A stretch of DNA of 64,000 nucleotides from Musa acuminata AAA Group (GCF_036884655.1 NC_088345.1:33230001-33294000), one strand, 5' to 3'; shown: positions 10,273-27,104, counted from the first letter of the stretch. Notes: generated by a model not told the origin, from the letters alone. Program-made: numbers and translations.

Positions 10273-10816
10273 GTAATCTTTTAAGCTTGCTGCTTCGATT
10301 TCTTTCGCCGGTTCTTTTATCGTAAGCTCTATCATTAAATCGATCGGATCTTGTAGGGTATGTTGATTGTTTTTCTTTATGGTGTTCTGTCATTTTCTTC
10401 AATTTTTTCGTTATTTTTTACCTCGTTGTTGGCGCAGTTAGCGTATCGAAGAAATGTGGTGGTTTATTTCGAATTTTAATACGAAAGTTTTAATCTGAAT
10501 CGGTATATCCGCATCCTTGCTCGAGATCTTTCTCCGTATATCCTCGTAATATGAAAGTTTTTATTAAGAGGATAGAAACTATCCTCTCATGCTTTCCGGC
10601 CTTGTTTGTACGGGAGAACTTGTCTGATGATTTTTTGGATCAACTTTGAGGGTGAAGTTGCTATTTTGCAGTAAAATTATTCAATTTTTTCCAATCAAAA
10701 AAATTATACCAAAAAGGGAAAAGCTGCTTTTTTTTTTTTTTTTTAGACCTTTGAATTCGTTGCGGAGAGAAAAAAAATGAAAGATAATGTTTTGTTTTGG
10801 GTCCGCTTACTTACAG
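10273..10816 (+). other. possible 5'UTR intron of the 14-3-3 gene
   Basis: A candidate donor (ACG|GTAATC at 10273) and acceptor (CTTACAG, ending 10816) bracket T-rich sequence upstream of the ATG at 10859. A leader intron is common in plant genes. This is inference without transcript support; another donor near 10358 (TAGG|GTATG) is possible. Confidence 0.35.
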
Positions 10817-10858
10817 ATTTTATAAGAAATTGGTGCTTAAGATTTAGAAAACGGGAAG

Positions 10859-15627
<4,769 letters not shown>

Positions 15628-16199
15628 AACTAATCACAAAGCCTGCTTGTGATGGACATTGCCTTGTATTTTTCTTTTGTGGTTTCTTGGTGTGTTTGAA
15701 GGTTTCAGGTCTTTCTCCTCGATGCTGTTGTTGGTAGCGAACCTTTTTAGTTTATTTGACCTACAATTTAACATCTTTTGGAAGATCCAATGTGCTTATA
15801 CTTGTATCAGGTAAGCTTTTAGCTCTCATGATATCTTTTATATTGGCATTTTTTTTTGTGTTATATTCATTTATTATATCTCAAATCCAACATTTGAAGA
15901 GCGCAATTAGGATCAGTGACAGAAATAGAGTGGGAATATCTCAAATCCATCATCTGTCGTTGTCGGTGGTGTACCAAAATGTCCTCGCGGTCGGCCCTCT
16001 ACCTCTAAGGTTGGTCGTATGGTGATTTCTCAGCCAATCACTTCGGTGTTTGCATCTTTTGGTTTGTCGGTCTCTTTTGTTCCACCATCGATCTTGTTGT
16101 GTTTTCCTCTTGTCTGTTGGTGTCTTCTGTTATAGCATCTTTTTCTTTGTCGATCCAATTACGTTCTGCTCTAAAGGTCGGTCTTTTGCTCGCCTCCCC
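15628..16199 (+). other. 3' flank of the 14-3-3 gene
   Basis: T-rich sequence following the stop is the probable 3'UTR and downstream region. No unambiguous AATAAA signal was seen. The boundary with the LINE remnant to the right is not defined. Confidence 0.5.
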
Positions 16200-16920
16200 T
16201 GTTTTGCTGGACTCCTATATTTCCTTTATTGATCCTTCAGCAATCGATGGGGCTTCATGACGATATGTGACTATCACTGAGGATGGGTTTGCACGACATG
16301 TGGTGACGTTGACGAACAACTCTATGTCGATTCTTCTTCCTCCACTTGCACCGATATCAAATTGATTCGCCACTTTTGCCTTGGTCATGCGGATTCTTTC
16401 ATCGATTAGGATTTCCTCTATAGATATTTCTTCAGGAGGTGTCGTCGATTCAATCGCTTCTTTTGTGCTTGTTGATGTCGTTGCCATTAGTGCTATTGGG
16501 TTGATGCATCCTCTACCAACAGCGAGAGGCGTGGTGGCTACTTCTTCCTCGATTGTGCATGTTGCCACGGACATAGTTGGGGTGGGCCTTCCTGCCCCAC
16601 CGACTACTTTGCCTTCTCTCGTCGTCGTCGTACTCCCATCTTAGGCTGACTTCGATGGTCAGCTTGCATGCTAGTGGTCTCGGGTAGCCTGCACTCCGGT
16701 AGCTTTCAAAATTTGATGTTGGTGTCTTCTTCTTCCCTACTGTTGTTGTTTCCATGTCAATGTTTCTTCTATCTAGTCAAAGACTCGTGGATAGCACTCA
16801 CATTCAAGGTTTCTTGATGTATCAAGAGTTGTCACTGACTCTTTTCCCCCTTGCTGCCACAAGGAGCTCTCTCTTCTCTTAGGCTTCAAAATCCGAGAGG
16901 TGCTTTTTATACCATGAATC

Positions 16921-17890
16921 ATCCTTCTTCTCTAGTGATGGTACTCTTAGAATATCAGCCACTATGGAGGATATTTCATGGGGTGAGGAGCACTTGAAAA
17001 ACTCTTTCATTGGCTACTTTGTGAGCTCTCCCCTATTATTCTTTATTAGTAAGAATAGAGTCTCTATTATGTTGAAACCTACAAGATCCATTAATATATT
17101 ATCTTTGGATGTGGAGTTTTTTGATCTTTTGATTTAGCGTAAGTGGTGATTTAATTGGAGTATTGTAATATGAGCCATAGTTTATTCAGAACAAGCTCCT
17201 CATATTTCATCCTTAGGAAATATGACTTCTAGTTAAAAAAAAAATTGACTTCTTTGTTGTTCTTATCTATAATTTATCTTTATTTACGTGGACACCAAAG
17301 TTTATCACCTCTATTGCCATTGGTATTGGGAAACCTCTATTTATGGACCATTTGATTAGTAGAAAAGAATGTAATGAGTTTGCATTGAGGTATTTGCTTC
17401 CACTGAACTCCCTGATGTTCTTCATATTGCTCTCAATGATGCTAAAGACTATGTCACTAGGTTGAAATATGATTGAAAGCCAGTGAGATGCTCATACTAT
17501 CCTATTTTCGATCACGCAATAAGAAATTGCTTTAAACATGTATCAACTACCAAATGGAATCCTAAGAAGACTAAGGAAATTGTACCCTCAAAGATTAAGG
17601 ATATTACTCCTTCTAAGTCTAATGTGGCTTCTTATTTTCGTATGACTCAAACTTTATTCCTTGCAAATCTCATGTGCAGTTTACAATGATTAAGAAGCCT
17701 TTGCTCAAAATCGTGAAATCTTATACAAATAATGTAGCATGATTTACCTAAAAGGCCTGTACCTCTTTATGAGAAATCTATATTGGAACCTCAATCTAAT
17801 AAGTTTGATGTTCTTAATGAGGATAAGGATGACGATGCCAATGATGTAGAGGAAAATGAACTTGACAATTCTATTTTGGCTAACTTATAA
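16921..17890 (+). pseudogene. LINE ORF1 remnant (DUF4283-like domain and CCHC zinc knuckle)
   Basis: Across several frames one reads ISWGEEHLKNSFIGYFV, then WTPKFITSIAIGIGKPLFMD, then LPDVLHIALNDAKDYVTRLKYD, matching the layout of plant LINE ORF1 (DUF4283 followed by zf-CCHC_4). The knuckle at about 17486-17540 reads CSYYPIFDHAIRNC, in which the second Cys is Tyr (TGT to TAT). The protein would be an RNA-binding component of the retroposition complex. It is broken by several stops and at least two frame changes, so not functional. Confidence 0.65.
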
Positions 17891-17959
17891 CTAAGTGTTG
17901 AAAGATAACGAGCCTCTAAGAGACTTGTAGATATTATTGGGTTAGATTTTTTCTCTCTT

Positions 17960-18700
17960 TCTTTATAATTAATATCGATATATGGAATGTTCAGGGTCTC
18001 AATGTCCCTTTTAAACATGTTATCGTAAGATTTCTTTACACTCTTACTACTTAGATTGTCTTTTTATTTTGGAGTCTTAGGTTCAGGATTTTAATGTTTA
18101 TTCTATAACCTCTCGCATTTTTAAAGATAAGCAAATCTATACCAAATCAGGCACTAGCACTTATGCCCTGCATTTGGTGTTTATTGAACTCTACTATTGT
18201 TGATCTGGTGGTTCACTCTATGATTGATCAAGTTATATATATGAAATGTTGTATTTCAAGCATTTGGTCAAATCTTTAAATTGTTTAGTCATGTATGACC
18301 TATATACTGACGCAGATAGACATCGATTATGGTTAGATCTTGTTGAGCTCTCGTAGTCTTTCCCTAGGTCTTGGATGTATTATTCTTAGCGACTTTAATA
18401 TAGTCTTTTACACCCCATGAAAAGATTGGGACCAATCTTTAAGACCTTCAAGTATGACTCAAAATTTTGATTCTTTATATGAGCTCTCCTTATCTAATTT
18501 TAAATGGAAGGGGCATCATCTTACTTGCTCCAACTCCTCCTCTAGGGTCCGATGCATTTTGAGCAAGCTGGATGGAGTTATGGCCAATCCAGATTAATAC
18601 TTACTCTTTGTCGATTCTAAAGCATCATTCTTGCCACCTGATATTTCTGACCATTCAATGACTATTGTGTGGGTTTGCAACACCCCTAAGGGTAATAGGA
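17960..18700 (+). pseudogene. LINE ORF2 apurinic-like endonuclease domain remnant
   Basis: WNVQGLN at 17983 matches the conserved start of plant L1 endonucleases. Further blocks are VYDLYTDADRHRLWLDL-like sequence near 18290-18350, a GDFN-type motif decayed to SDFN near 18385, SKLDGVMANPD near 18560-18590 and SDHSMTIV near 18650. Order and spacing fit the endonuclease-exonuclease-phosphatase fold that nicks target DNA for priming. Stops and frameshifts run throughout. Confidence 0.72.
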
Positions 18701-18847
18701 GCTTCAAATTCTTGTCTATTTATCCTGATTTTTATAAGATTGTTGAAGATGCTTAGTATGCTCCTATTCTTAATAGCAATCGTTGAACTCCTACCCTTTT
18801 ATTTATTTTAGTACCAAAATTAAAAGGGACTAAGGTTAGATTGAATG

Positions 18848-19182
18848 TGTTAGGATCATTTTATTTTCTTTACTTTTGAATAATATTTATTGAGTCTGTT
18901 TAGTTCAATTAGAGTTGGGTATAGGTTTATTTAATATTTATTTATTATTAAGAGTCCAAGTTATGATGGACTCTAAGTGGAACTCTATAAATAGCAATGT
19001 AACCGTTTCTTTTCCATAGAGAGTAAAATATTAGTTAGTCTTTAGACTAACCCTAGGAGGTCGATCCCCTCGAAGTGATCAAGGAGGCCAATCCCCTCGA
19101 AGTGATCAAGGAGGCCAATCCCCTTAGAGTGATTATTCCTTTTTCCTTCTTTCTTCTATGATAAAACCCTAGGGTTTTATCA
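18848..19182 (+). repeat. 5' LTR of the short-LTR gypsy element (335 bp)
   Basis: It starts TGTTAGGATC and ends TTTTATCA. TATAAATA is at 18986-18993. It differs from the 3' LTR by one additional copy of a roughly 27-bp unit (AAGGAGGCCAATCCCCTCGA type) near 19080-19130, plus substitutions. Confidence 0.92.
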
Positions 19183-19184
19183 AT

Positions 19185-19195
19185 TGGTGTCAGAG
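19185..19195 (+). promoter_or_regulatory. primer-binding site, short-LTR gypsy
   Basis: TGGTGTCAGAG lies 2 bp after the LTR. It differs at one base from TGGTATCAGAG, the usual complement of the initiator Met-tRNA 3' end in plant LTR elements. Confidence 0.75.
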
Positions 19196-19199
19196 TTAC

Positions 19200-20594
19200 G
19201 ATCCTCAACGTCATCGCTGCAGTTATTATCATCTAAAAAAAAAAGAAAAAGTCGTAGCCATGCACGAGCAAGAACCCTTGCTTCCCCTCTCCACCACCAC
19301 CGCCGCTAGTCGAAAGGGCCCCTGCTTCCCTTGCTTCCGACTAGCCCCACCGCTACCATCGCTTTCCCGCCAATGACCACCACCACCATTGTTTCCCAGC
19401 CAGCACCCTCCGCACCCCCCCCCCCGCCTCATCCCACCTTCCACTGTAGTCATCCTTCCGAGCCTTTATTGGAGACGACGCTGCCAGCATCCTGTTTCGC
19501 TACAGCCTCGCTTCTCGGCCATAGTCCACCATCACCCGTCGCCTCCCACCCTAGCCACCACCGCTACTAGGAGATGATGCTGTCAGTGTCCCATCCCGTT
19601 GTAGCCCCGCTTCCCAATCAGAGTCCACTGTTGCCCGTCGCCTCCCACTCGAGCCACCACCACTGCCAGCCTTCTCCTTAACCGCTCATGATCCTTCGAC
19701 ATCGCCAATGGCTCCTTTTATGGTGCGATATAAACAAAGCACCTTTGTTTCCCCTCTCCACCACCATAACTCCCTGGCCAACGACAACCGCCGCTCGCCT
19801 CCCAACCACGACCCTCGCTGCCTCCTTCTCCACTGCCACCTGCCTCCCCTTGGTTCGTAGTCATAGTCGCTCAACCTTCCCTCCTCGCGGTGACCGAAAT
19901 AGGGCAACCTTGCATCTTCTGCCGCAGCCGTTGATCACCGTATTTTCTCGGCCAGCAACCACCGTCGTCGCTGCTCCTAGCCAACGACCAACCCCTCTTG
20001 TTCCGCTGCAACCGCCCTCCAACAACGCAAGAAACAAGTCCTTGTTTTGCCCTACCTCAACCCCAATAGTGCATGCACCACTAATTCCTCTTCTCAACCC
20101 CGGTCGCTTCAACGCCACCTCCCCCCCGCCGTTGCTCCCGACAAGTGACCAACCCTCCTCATTCCACTGCAATTGCCCTCCAGCAGCGCACGCAGCAACC
20201 GCAGCAAGTCCTTATGCTGCCTTGCCTCAACCCCAGCAATGCACGCACCATAGATTCCTCTTCTCAACCCTAGTCGCTTCAATGTCGCCTCCCTCTTGCT
20301 CAGCATCTTCTGCTGCAACCGTAGGTTGCCATCACTGCAGCCTCAACCCGACTGCTCAGCGATTACTCCCTTGGGTCATAGTAATTGCAACCACACCGAC
20401 ACAATCACCTTCCAGCCCTCGATGCTCTCACCCCATGCAGTGACAAAAATAGGGCAACAACTCTTCCTCCTAGCAATAACCGTAGCACTGCCCTCGGTGT
20501 TGGCTTCCTCGATAGCTTTGTGTTGACAGTGCTGATGCCCTTAATCAGACATCAGAAATAAGAACTGGGGATTACAGATTTGTAGTCTTACACA
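19200..20594 (+). other. C-rich leader of the short-LTR gypsy element
   Basis: Strongly C-biased sequence (CCACC, CCGCC, CCTCC words) gives long Pro/Ser/Thr-rich frames on the plus strand and Gly/Arg-rich frames on the minus strand. No domain is recognisable in any of them. Position between primer site and gag makes it untranslated leader. Confidence 0.6.
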
Positions 20595-23231
20595 ATGGCT
20601 ACCGATAACTCAATGAAATCACAAATGGAAGCATAAAAAATTAGAATTGAGAACCGACTGCAAGAAACACTTAATGATTTCAAAAAGAGTCTATTGGAGA
20701 GTCTCAACAAATTTTAACAAGATGGAGGCTCAAGTTCTACATTAAACCGATCTGGAGATGCAATAAAAGAGCCCCAAGAAAGTGACACAAACTACCCATG
20801 CATTAAGGTAGAATTTTCTAGATGGAAAGATGGGGATCCTGTTGGGAAATCTTGGGGGCGACATCACATGCGCAGCGGAAGAACAAGAAAATAAAATCCC
20901 CGATTCCCAAAGAGATGTTCGTCGTTGTGCAAAGATTGGTGCGCAAAATCCACGAAACTTAAAACTGCGTATAGAGTAGATTGTGTTACCTAGGGAGATC
21001 GTATATCCCTATTTCCTTATAGATCCTTAGGAGAGGGTGAAGGAGGTCAAGCGTCCTCCTCTCTAGCGGTGATCCACACAACAAGGTTGCGACGATGCTC
21101 CTCAAAACTCCAGGCCTGCTCTGAGGTGGAGAGGGAGAGGAGAATAGGAAAGGCAAGCAAAGGCTCTAGCCTATGAGGCTCTGAATCCCTCCTATTTATA
21201 GAGGTCCCCTGTCAAACCCTAATGGGTCCTCCTCTAGTGGGTATTGGATCTACATCCAACAAGACAAGGGCTCCATCGGATATCTCATATCCGAACCTCT
21301 ACTCATCGCGATGCCTACCATATGTGTGTGACCCTCTATGCCCAATATCGAGCTGGCCGTGAGTCATACCTGTCAGAACTCCTTCTAACTCAGTGAATTA
21401 TTATCTCTGTAATAATTCACTTGACTCATCGACTATGGACGTACTAGGCCACTACGCCGTAGTCCCCAGACGATACAGGGGAATCCAATCCATTGGACCT
21501 GTTTGTCCTCAGTTACCATGTACCTATAGTCCCTCATCCATCTAATATCTCAGAGACCGTATATCGAGCATGGTGTTGTCATACCCATACGGTTTCTACT
21601 CGAGTCTCGCTCTAATCGGATTCTCCCGGAGAACTCTTTCTCTCTCAACCCGAATGACCATGGCCAGGGATTTGTCTGAGCAAGAATACATGAGATATTC
21701 CTCTCATGACGCCGAGAGTAGATGATCCTCTATCGACAGTCAATAGCCCTTGTAAAATCGACTACCACTCCCAATGACCAGCTGTACTAGATCTGGGACA
21801 GTCAAACCTATAAGTCTGGTATCAAAGAGTGGAGCACTCATACAGGACATCCTTGGTGTCTCAAGTCTAAGGACCAGATACACCACTAGGACTACGTAAT
21901 CGCTATCTGACAATAAGGCATCGTCAACCATCCAGCATTCCGTAAGCGAATCAATCAATGAACTCATTCTCTAATGAGCACCTGTACTGTATCCCTAGTG
22001 TCCCTACACGAGCAGCTATGAGACCAGCTGCATCCATCATATGGACGGGTATATAGCACACCAGTCTGCCCGGTTATCACGATGTCCCTCTCGAGTAACC
22101 TGTGACCGGGATTATTTAGGATCTGTGTTTAAAGGTGAATCGATCTCATTATCGTGATCTCATCACGATCCGATTCCCATTACACAAATCCAAGGATATC
22201 ACAATATATATATGCACATATGCAATAGTTATAAAGTGATATACACTAAAATGTAATAAGCAAAAAGATTTTGTATCAAGTCACATGTGTCATCACTCAC
22301 GTGATTGACTTGCTAGGCACCTATGACTAGCAGATCCGACTAGTTGGATCTCTAGGGCATAAATTTTTTTTCACTTTCACAGGATCCCAAAAGAATCCAA
22401 GGTAGAAATAGCCATAATCCAGCTAGACGGAGATACAATCCAGTGGTATGATTGGTATGAAAATTACCACGGAGTTACTTCATGGGAGCAGTTCAAGAGA
22501 GGGCTTCTTGTTCGTTTTAGCCCATCTGAATACGAGAATATTGATGGACAACTCACCAAAATTCGTCAAACTTCTACAGTATTAGAATATCAGAGCAAGT
22601 TTGAAAGATTATCAAATCAAGCTAAAGATTGGTTTGAACGATAATTGGTGGGCACATTTATCAAGGATTTAATCCAAATAGTCGATGTGAAGTCAAAGCT
22701 CGTCAACCCCACACAATGATCGCTGCGATATCATTTGCAAGTTTGCATAAGGAAAAAATCAGTAGGGAAAATTGTTAAAATAAAAGTGACAACAAATAGA
22801 TGATCAACAAGTCACCTGCCCCATCTATTCCTAATTGGAACCCTAACACCTAAAGACTAATTCGAGAAGTACTCAAGGAAAGATCAGCGAAGGGTTTGTG
22901 CTGGCACTATGATGAAAAGTTGAGTAGGGAGCATCGATGTAAACAATGGCAACTTTTTATGATTGAACCAATTGAGGAGGAATCGAAAGCTAACAATATA
23001 GACTCCGATCATGAAGGTATAGATTCTGATGATGATCTTGGACCTATCATACATACAGTGCATGCATTAACCGGCCACTCTAACCCACAAACTATGAAAG
23101 TTGGAGGAACTTTGGAATATCAATATGTTACAGTTTTAATTGATACTGGTAGCATTAACAATTTTATGGATAATAAGATTGCCGACCGATTGGCCTACCA
23201 CATGGAAGACTATATAACAAATTCAAAGTAA
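20595..23231 (+). pseudogene. gypsy gag-protease remnant, split by a solo LTR
   Basis: An N-terminal piece (20595-20839, starting MATDNSMKSQ) carries a TAA at 20634. After the solo LTR, 22393 on reads VEIAIIQLDGDTIQWYDWYE then RQTSTVLEYQSKFERL, a Retrotrans_gag domain. The zinc-binding piece CWHYDEKLSREHRC lies near 22900. The protease follows with VLIDTGSINNFMD at about 23132-23170, where the active site is DTG. The capsid-like and protease regions are in different frames with stops between them. Part of gag next to the solo LTR seems missing, since GDP runs straight into a mid-domain segment. Confidence 0.78.
20840..22381 (-). mobile_element. solo LTR of an Angela-like copia element
   Basis: Read on the minus strand, the sequence begins TGTGAAAGTG and ends TTTCCCAACA. 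It is homologous over nearly its whole length to the plus-strand LTR at 59989-61617. GGATCC flanks it on both sides (20834-20839 and 22382-22387), a target duplication of 5 bp plus one chance base, or 6 bp. No primer site or internal sequence is attached, so it arose by LTR-LTR recombination. Reverse TATA at 21193-21200. Confidence 0.9.
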
Positions 23232-23377
23232 AGGTCATCGATGGATGGATTTTAACTTGTGATAGCAAGTACTCAAAGATTAAATTGACTTTATAGGGCC
23301 AAGAGTTGCTTGTGGACTTATTTTTGTTTCCATTAGAAGACTTCGAAGTGGGGCTTGGAATTGAATGACTATCAACC

Positions 23378-23694
23378 TTGAGTGATGTTTCATTAAATTT
23401 TTCTAAATTAATCATGAATTTTTTTATTAATGGAAAGTATGTGATCATAAAGGGAAGACGTGGAAGTAAGGTCACAACTACCACTAGCCTTTGGATAGAG
23501 AGGATTTTTCAAAAGACTACAATACCAAAAGGCCAACCTATTGCTGACACTATTAAGAAGTGGAGATCGAATTTACTCAATCAACAGGTTATGATGCGCC
23601 GCAAATACCTTGTGATTGAAGTGCTGAAAGAGAAACTCCCCGAGTTTGATGCTGCTTAGTCTTGAGGACAAGGCTGATTTAAAGAGGGAGGAAT
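23378..23694 (+). pseudogene. gypsy pol remnant (linker and C-terminal tail) and polypurine tract
   Basis: The frame 23378-23659 joins a protease-to-RT linker (FEVGLGIE-like region before it) to a tail reading KYLVIEVLKEKLPEFDAA. The tail resembles the chromodomain-side end of gypsy integrases that is followed by LEDKADLKEGG-type residues. About 2.5-3 kb of pol that should lie between is missing. AAAGAGGGAGGAAT at 23681-23694 is the polypurine tract directly before the 3' LTR. Confidence 0.6.
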
Positions 23695-24002
23695 TGTTAG
23701 GACCCTTTTATTTTATGAACTTTTGAATAATGTTTATTGAGCATATTTAGTTCAGTTAGAATCGGGTAGAGGTTTATTTAATATTTATTTATTATTAAGA
23801 GTCCAAGTATTGATGGACTCTAGGTGGAACTCTATAAATAACGATGTAATCGTTTCTTTTCGGTAGAGAATGAAATATTAGTCAGTTTTTAGACTAATCC
23901 TCGGAGGTCGAATCTCTCGAAGTGATCAAGGAGACCGATCCCCTGGAAGTGATCATTTCTTTTCCCTTCTTTCTTCTACGATAAAATCCTAGGGTCTTAT
24001 TA
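23695..24002 (+). repeat. 3' LTR of the short-LTR gypsy element (308 bp)
   Basis: It starts TGTTAGGACC and ends GGGTCTTATTA (CA mutated to TA). TATAAATA is at 23833-23840. The target duplication GAATG follows at once. Confidence 0.92.
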
Positions 24003-25366
24003 GAATGATAGTCATATCAAATGTATAATTGTATTATGCTACTCTTTCATATGTTACAAAGGAGTTATAGAATATTCAGAATTTCATCATGGTTAATACT
24101 TCTAACTAGTCTCTTCACATGTTAGAATTTAATATGTTAGAAAGGAGTTATAGAATTTCATCATGAATATTCAGAATATTCATAATTTCATATGTTAGAA
24201 AGGAGTTATAGAATATTACTAGATAAAGAAAAATATATTTTAAGATAAAAGTCTAGAGACTTATGACTTTCCTTGGGTGATTCTAACTATACTGATTTTC
24301 AAAGGTCTCTTAATACTGGATGGAACAAAAATAATATTTTATCTATTCTTAATGAAAAAAAAAATAGTATTCTAACTACTACTACTATTCATGATAATTA
24401 AGTTTACTTACAATTCATAGCTTAATATAAGTTCACAAAAATCTAATATTTTCTTTGCATGTTGCTCTAATAAGTGGCAGCATTTCATTTCAAAAATTTT
24501 TCAGAACCGCTTACATTTTATTAATTCTATCGTATCATGAATCTAAAATTGGACTTTTAGAGTTCTTTCTTGAGTGGGATATATAGAATTCCTTCTTTCT
24601 ACTTCCTTAGATATATAATATTTCTTATATGGGACTTTTAAAGTTGGACTTAGAACTTATCAAGACTATTCTACTTGGCAAGAATATATAGCATTCATTC
24701 TTTCTACTTTCTTAGATATATTGAATTGGCTTTAACAACTTATGACTCGATTTCCATAACATGTCTTAGGAAACTATATGTCATTATAAAGAGGAGGAGA
24801 GTTTTGGCATCCATAGCACACATTCCTTTAATCGTGCTTATCTTATAAGGTATTTATCGATCATTACTTCCAAGAAAGATTCATTATAGGTTAAGTGGAT
24901 TTCTAGTCAATGCTTAGGGAGATAATCAATATGGACTTTAAAAGCATTCTCCATGTTCTAACATATTATTGAAGATGGAACATCTATATTACTATAGTTA
25001 GACACTTGGTATCCCAAAATTGTTCTTTATCTTGCTCTTAGAGAAAGTATATATTTTGAATTCAAATCCAATTCGATGGCTTATGTTTTTGATATTACCC
25101 GTTGTGGGCAATGGAAAGCTGGTATTGTCCTACATATATGGGATGAACCGAAGGTTATTGAGTGCTTGATGATTTTGGAGATTACATGTTGTAAATCATC
25201 TACTTTGGGATTCTTTACTCCTAAATCTAGCTGTCTCGCTGGCTTTCAAAGTAGCACCAACTGGTATGGTTCGAAGGCCCCATTCCCAAATTCTCATTTA
25301 TTGCATGGCTTGTTTTCATTAACATGTTATCTATATTTGATGAGCATTGTAAACTAGAGTGAGTGC
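24003..25366 (+). mobile_element. L1-type LINE, fragment 2 of 3
   Basis: After the GAATG duplication the LINE ORF2 resumes. A segment near 24280-24400 resembles the pre-RT block (LNTGWNKNNILSILNEKKN). A segment near 24930-25360 reads like the region after RT (SIWTLKAFSMF, WYPKIVLYLA, IPKFSFIAWLVF in shifting frames). The polymerase core itself, including the YVDD motif, is not visible, so the RT was deleted before or after insertion. The fragment ends exactly at the copia insertion. Confidence 0.68.
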
Positions 25367-25569
25367 TGATAAGCAGATAAGATTTCCTGAAGGCAGTTGA
25401 AGAAATCTCTAAGCAGTTGAGAAAAATCTTCTATGAATATGTATAACCTCCCTACTGAGTGTATATAAATAGCTATCAAGAGCTAATGAACAAGACAATT
25501 ACATCTTATACATTTCATAGTTTCTTCTACAATTTTTATCTTTCTATATTCTTTGTTTAATTTCTATCA
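25367..25569 (+). repeat. 5' LTR, Ale-like copia (203 bp)
   Basis: It runs TGATAAGCAG to TTTCTATCA. Compared with the 3' LTR it has a 20-bp extra segment near 25390-25420 bounded by repeated GCAGTTGA. TATATAAATA is at 25462-25471. Confidence 0.93.
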
Positions 25570-25582
25570 TGGTATCAGAGCC
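25570..25582 (+). promoter_or_regulatory. primer-binding site, Ale-like copia
   Basis: TGGTATCAGAGCC follows the LTR with no spacer and is complementary to the initiator Met-tRNA 3' end. Confidence 0.88.
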
Positions 25583-26275
25583 TTCTTCCTTGCGGATGTA
25601 GGCAGCTTTGCCGAAGCCTTCTACTGCTCCTCTTTTCTGTTCAATTGGAAAGGACAGTGCTGCTACTTACCTCTCCTCCGATGTCGCTGCTTCCTGTTCC
25701 GGAGTCGGAGATTGCTTGGCCACCTCCTACCCTCATAAGAACCTCGCATACACTACCGTGGTGGCCGCCGTCCTTGCAACTGCTCCTCGGCCAGCGACCT
25801 CTCCTCCTCGTTCCCACATCTCACTCGAGCGAGAAGTGCTGCTGCCGCCATCCTTACCGCCATAGCCATCACTGCCTTCCTGCGGCAATAGGAACGATTG
25901 CAGTTTTTACAGCTTTCATCTGCAGCCGCTTCCCTCTGCCGCAGCAATTTCTCTGCAACTGTAACTGCTGTAGATTTTTTTTTCTTTCTTTTCACCTAAT
26001 CACTGTAGATTTTTTGCTCATCGCTGCAGCTTCCTCGCCCATCACTGTAGCCTCCTCTATAGTGCATTATTGCAGCCTCCTCTATAGTGCATCGTTGCAG
26101 CCTCCTCTGTAGTGCATCGTTGTAGCCTCCTCTGTAGTTCATCGTTGCAGCCTCCTCTGTAGTTCATCATTGCAGCCTCCTTTGCAACGCATCGATCTGC
26201 TTTTCTCCTCCTCCCTCCCTCCTATATCTTTACATATTTTGTAAAGATCACTTAAACCGCCACAAAATATCTAGG

Positions 26276-27104
26276 ATGTCTTCATTTTTCTCTTCCGATA
26301 TTTCTGTCCCTATTTATGCAGGGACTCTAAGCCCTTTTCAAAGTCTTATCACCATTAATGCTGCAACACTTATTCCCTTCAAATTATCCAAAGGCAGTAA
26401 CTATGCATCTTGGCGGGCACAACTTTCTAATCTTCTATTTGGCTATGATCTCCTAGGTTACGTTGATGGCTCTCTCTAGTGTCTACTTGAAATGATCAAC
26501 ATCCTAGGTGAACCCAGTCCAGTGCCAAATCCAGCTCACAAACAATGGTTACATCAAGATTGCCTCATCCTCCAAGCTATTCAAGCTTCCGTTGTTGGAT
26601 CCATTGCCCCGCTGATATCCTCATGTACGACTACTGCAGAAGCATGGTGCAAGTTACAAACAACTTTAGCAAATCACTCGCGTACTCGCATGCTCGGACT
26701 TCTCTCCAATATGATGAAAATGAAACAAGAGGGAAGTACTATTGCTGATTATCTATAACATATCAAAATTATCATCGATGATTTAACTTTGATAGGTCAT
26801 TCTCTCAGTGATGAAGAAGTCCTAATCCATATCCTCAATGGCCTAGGAGGCGAGTACAAAGAACTGACAACAGCATTTCGGGCACGCGACTCACCAATAT
26901 CATTCGAAGAACTTTATGATAAGTTGATCGACTATGAGACGTACTTGAAGCGTGATGATAGGTTGCCTAGACCACCTATTACAGCTCAGGCCAATCAAAA
27001 ATCCAAGAGGAAGAGCAACCAATACAATAAGTACGTCAACAACGATTTGGCTAAGTTGCCTCCTAGCCCTATGGAGCCCAGACCAAACCCCCCTTATCCA
27101 TATC
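26276..27104 (+). pseudogene. gag: copia gag, N-terminal and middle part
   Basis: One frame runs from ATG 26276 to the Tekay insertion at 27104, with in-frame stops TAG 26477 and TAA 26756; both are consistent with CAG/CAA to stop. Features are a gag_2-type start (LSKGSNYASWRAQLSNLLFGYDLLGYVDG) and the helical core with LILQAIQASVVGSIAPLI and ADYL*HIKIIIDDL. Then comes NGLGGEYKELTTAFRAR, as in Ale/Retrofit gags. The last residues PPYPY join in frame to QGGNFHNPQSS at 35752, where the knuckle CQLCDKVGHSVKVC follows. The protein would form the virus-like particle. Confidence 0.87.

Larger units (their letters stand above)
16200..18847 (+). mobile_element. L1-type LINE, fragment 1 of 3 (ORF1 and endonuclease), degenerate
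   Basis: Decayed ORF1 is followed by an ORF2 endonuclease domain in typical plant L1 order. The sequence is cut at 18847 by the gypsy element; with the GAATG duplication removed, the LINE frame resumes at 24003. The 5' limit is uncertain: recognisable ORF1 starts near 16920, while 16200-16900 is plausible N-terminal or leader sequence. Stops and shifts are frequent, so it is old. Confidence 0.75.
18848..24002 (+). mobile_element. short-LTR Ty3/gypsy element, internally deleted, inserted in the LINE
   Basis: Direct LTRs at 18848-19182 and 23695-24002 start TGTTAGGA and are flanked by a perfect 5-bp target duplication, GAATG (18843-18847 and 24003-24007). Inside are a primer site, a long C-rich leader, gypsy gag, CCHC-like knuckle, aspartic protease and a C-terminal pol tail. 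Reverse transcriptase, RNase H and most of integrase are absent, so it is a deletion derivative. A minus-strand solo LTR interrupts gag. Confidence 0.9.

Noticed and set aside
19229..20526. Pro/Ser-rich plus-strand and Gly/Arg-rich minus-strand frames
   Set aside because: They lie in the C-rich leader between primer site and gag of a gypsy element and match no family I recognise.
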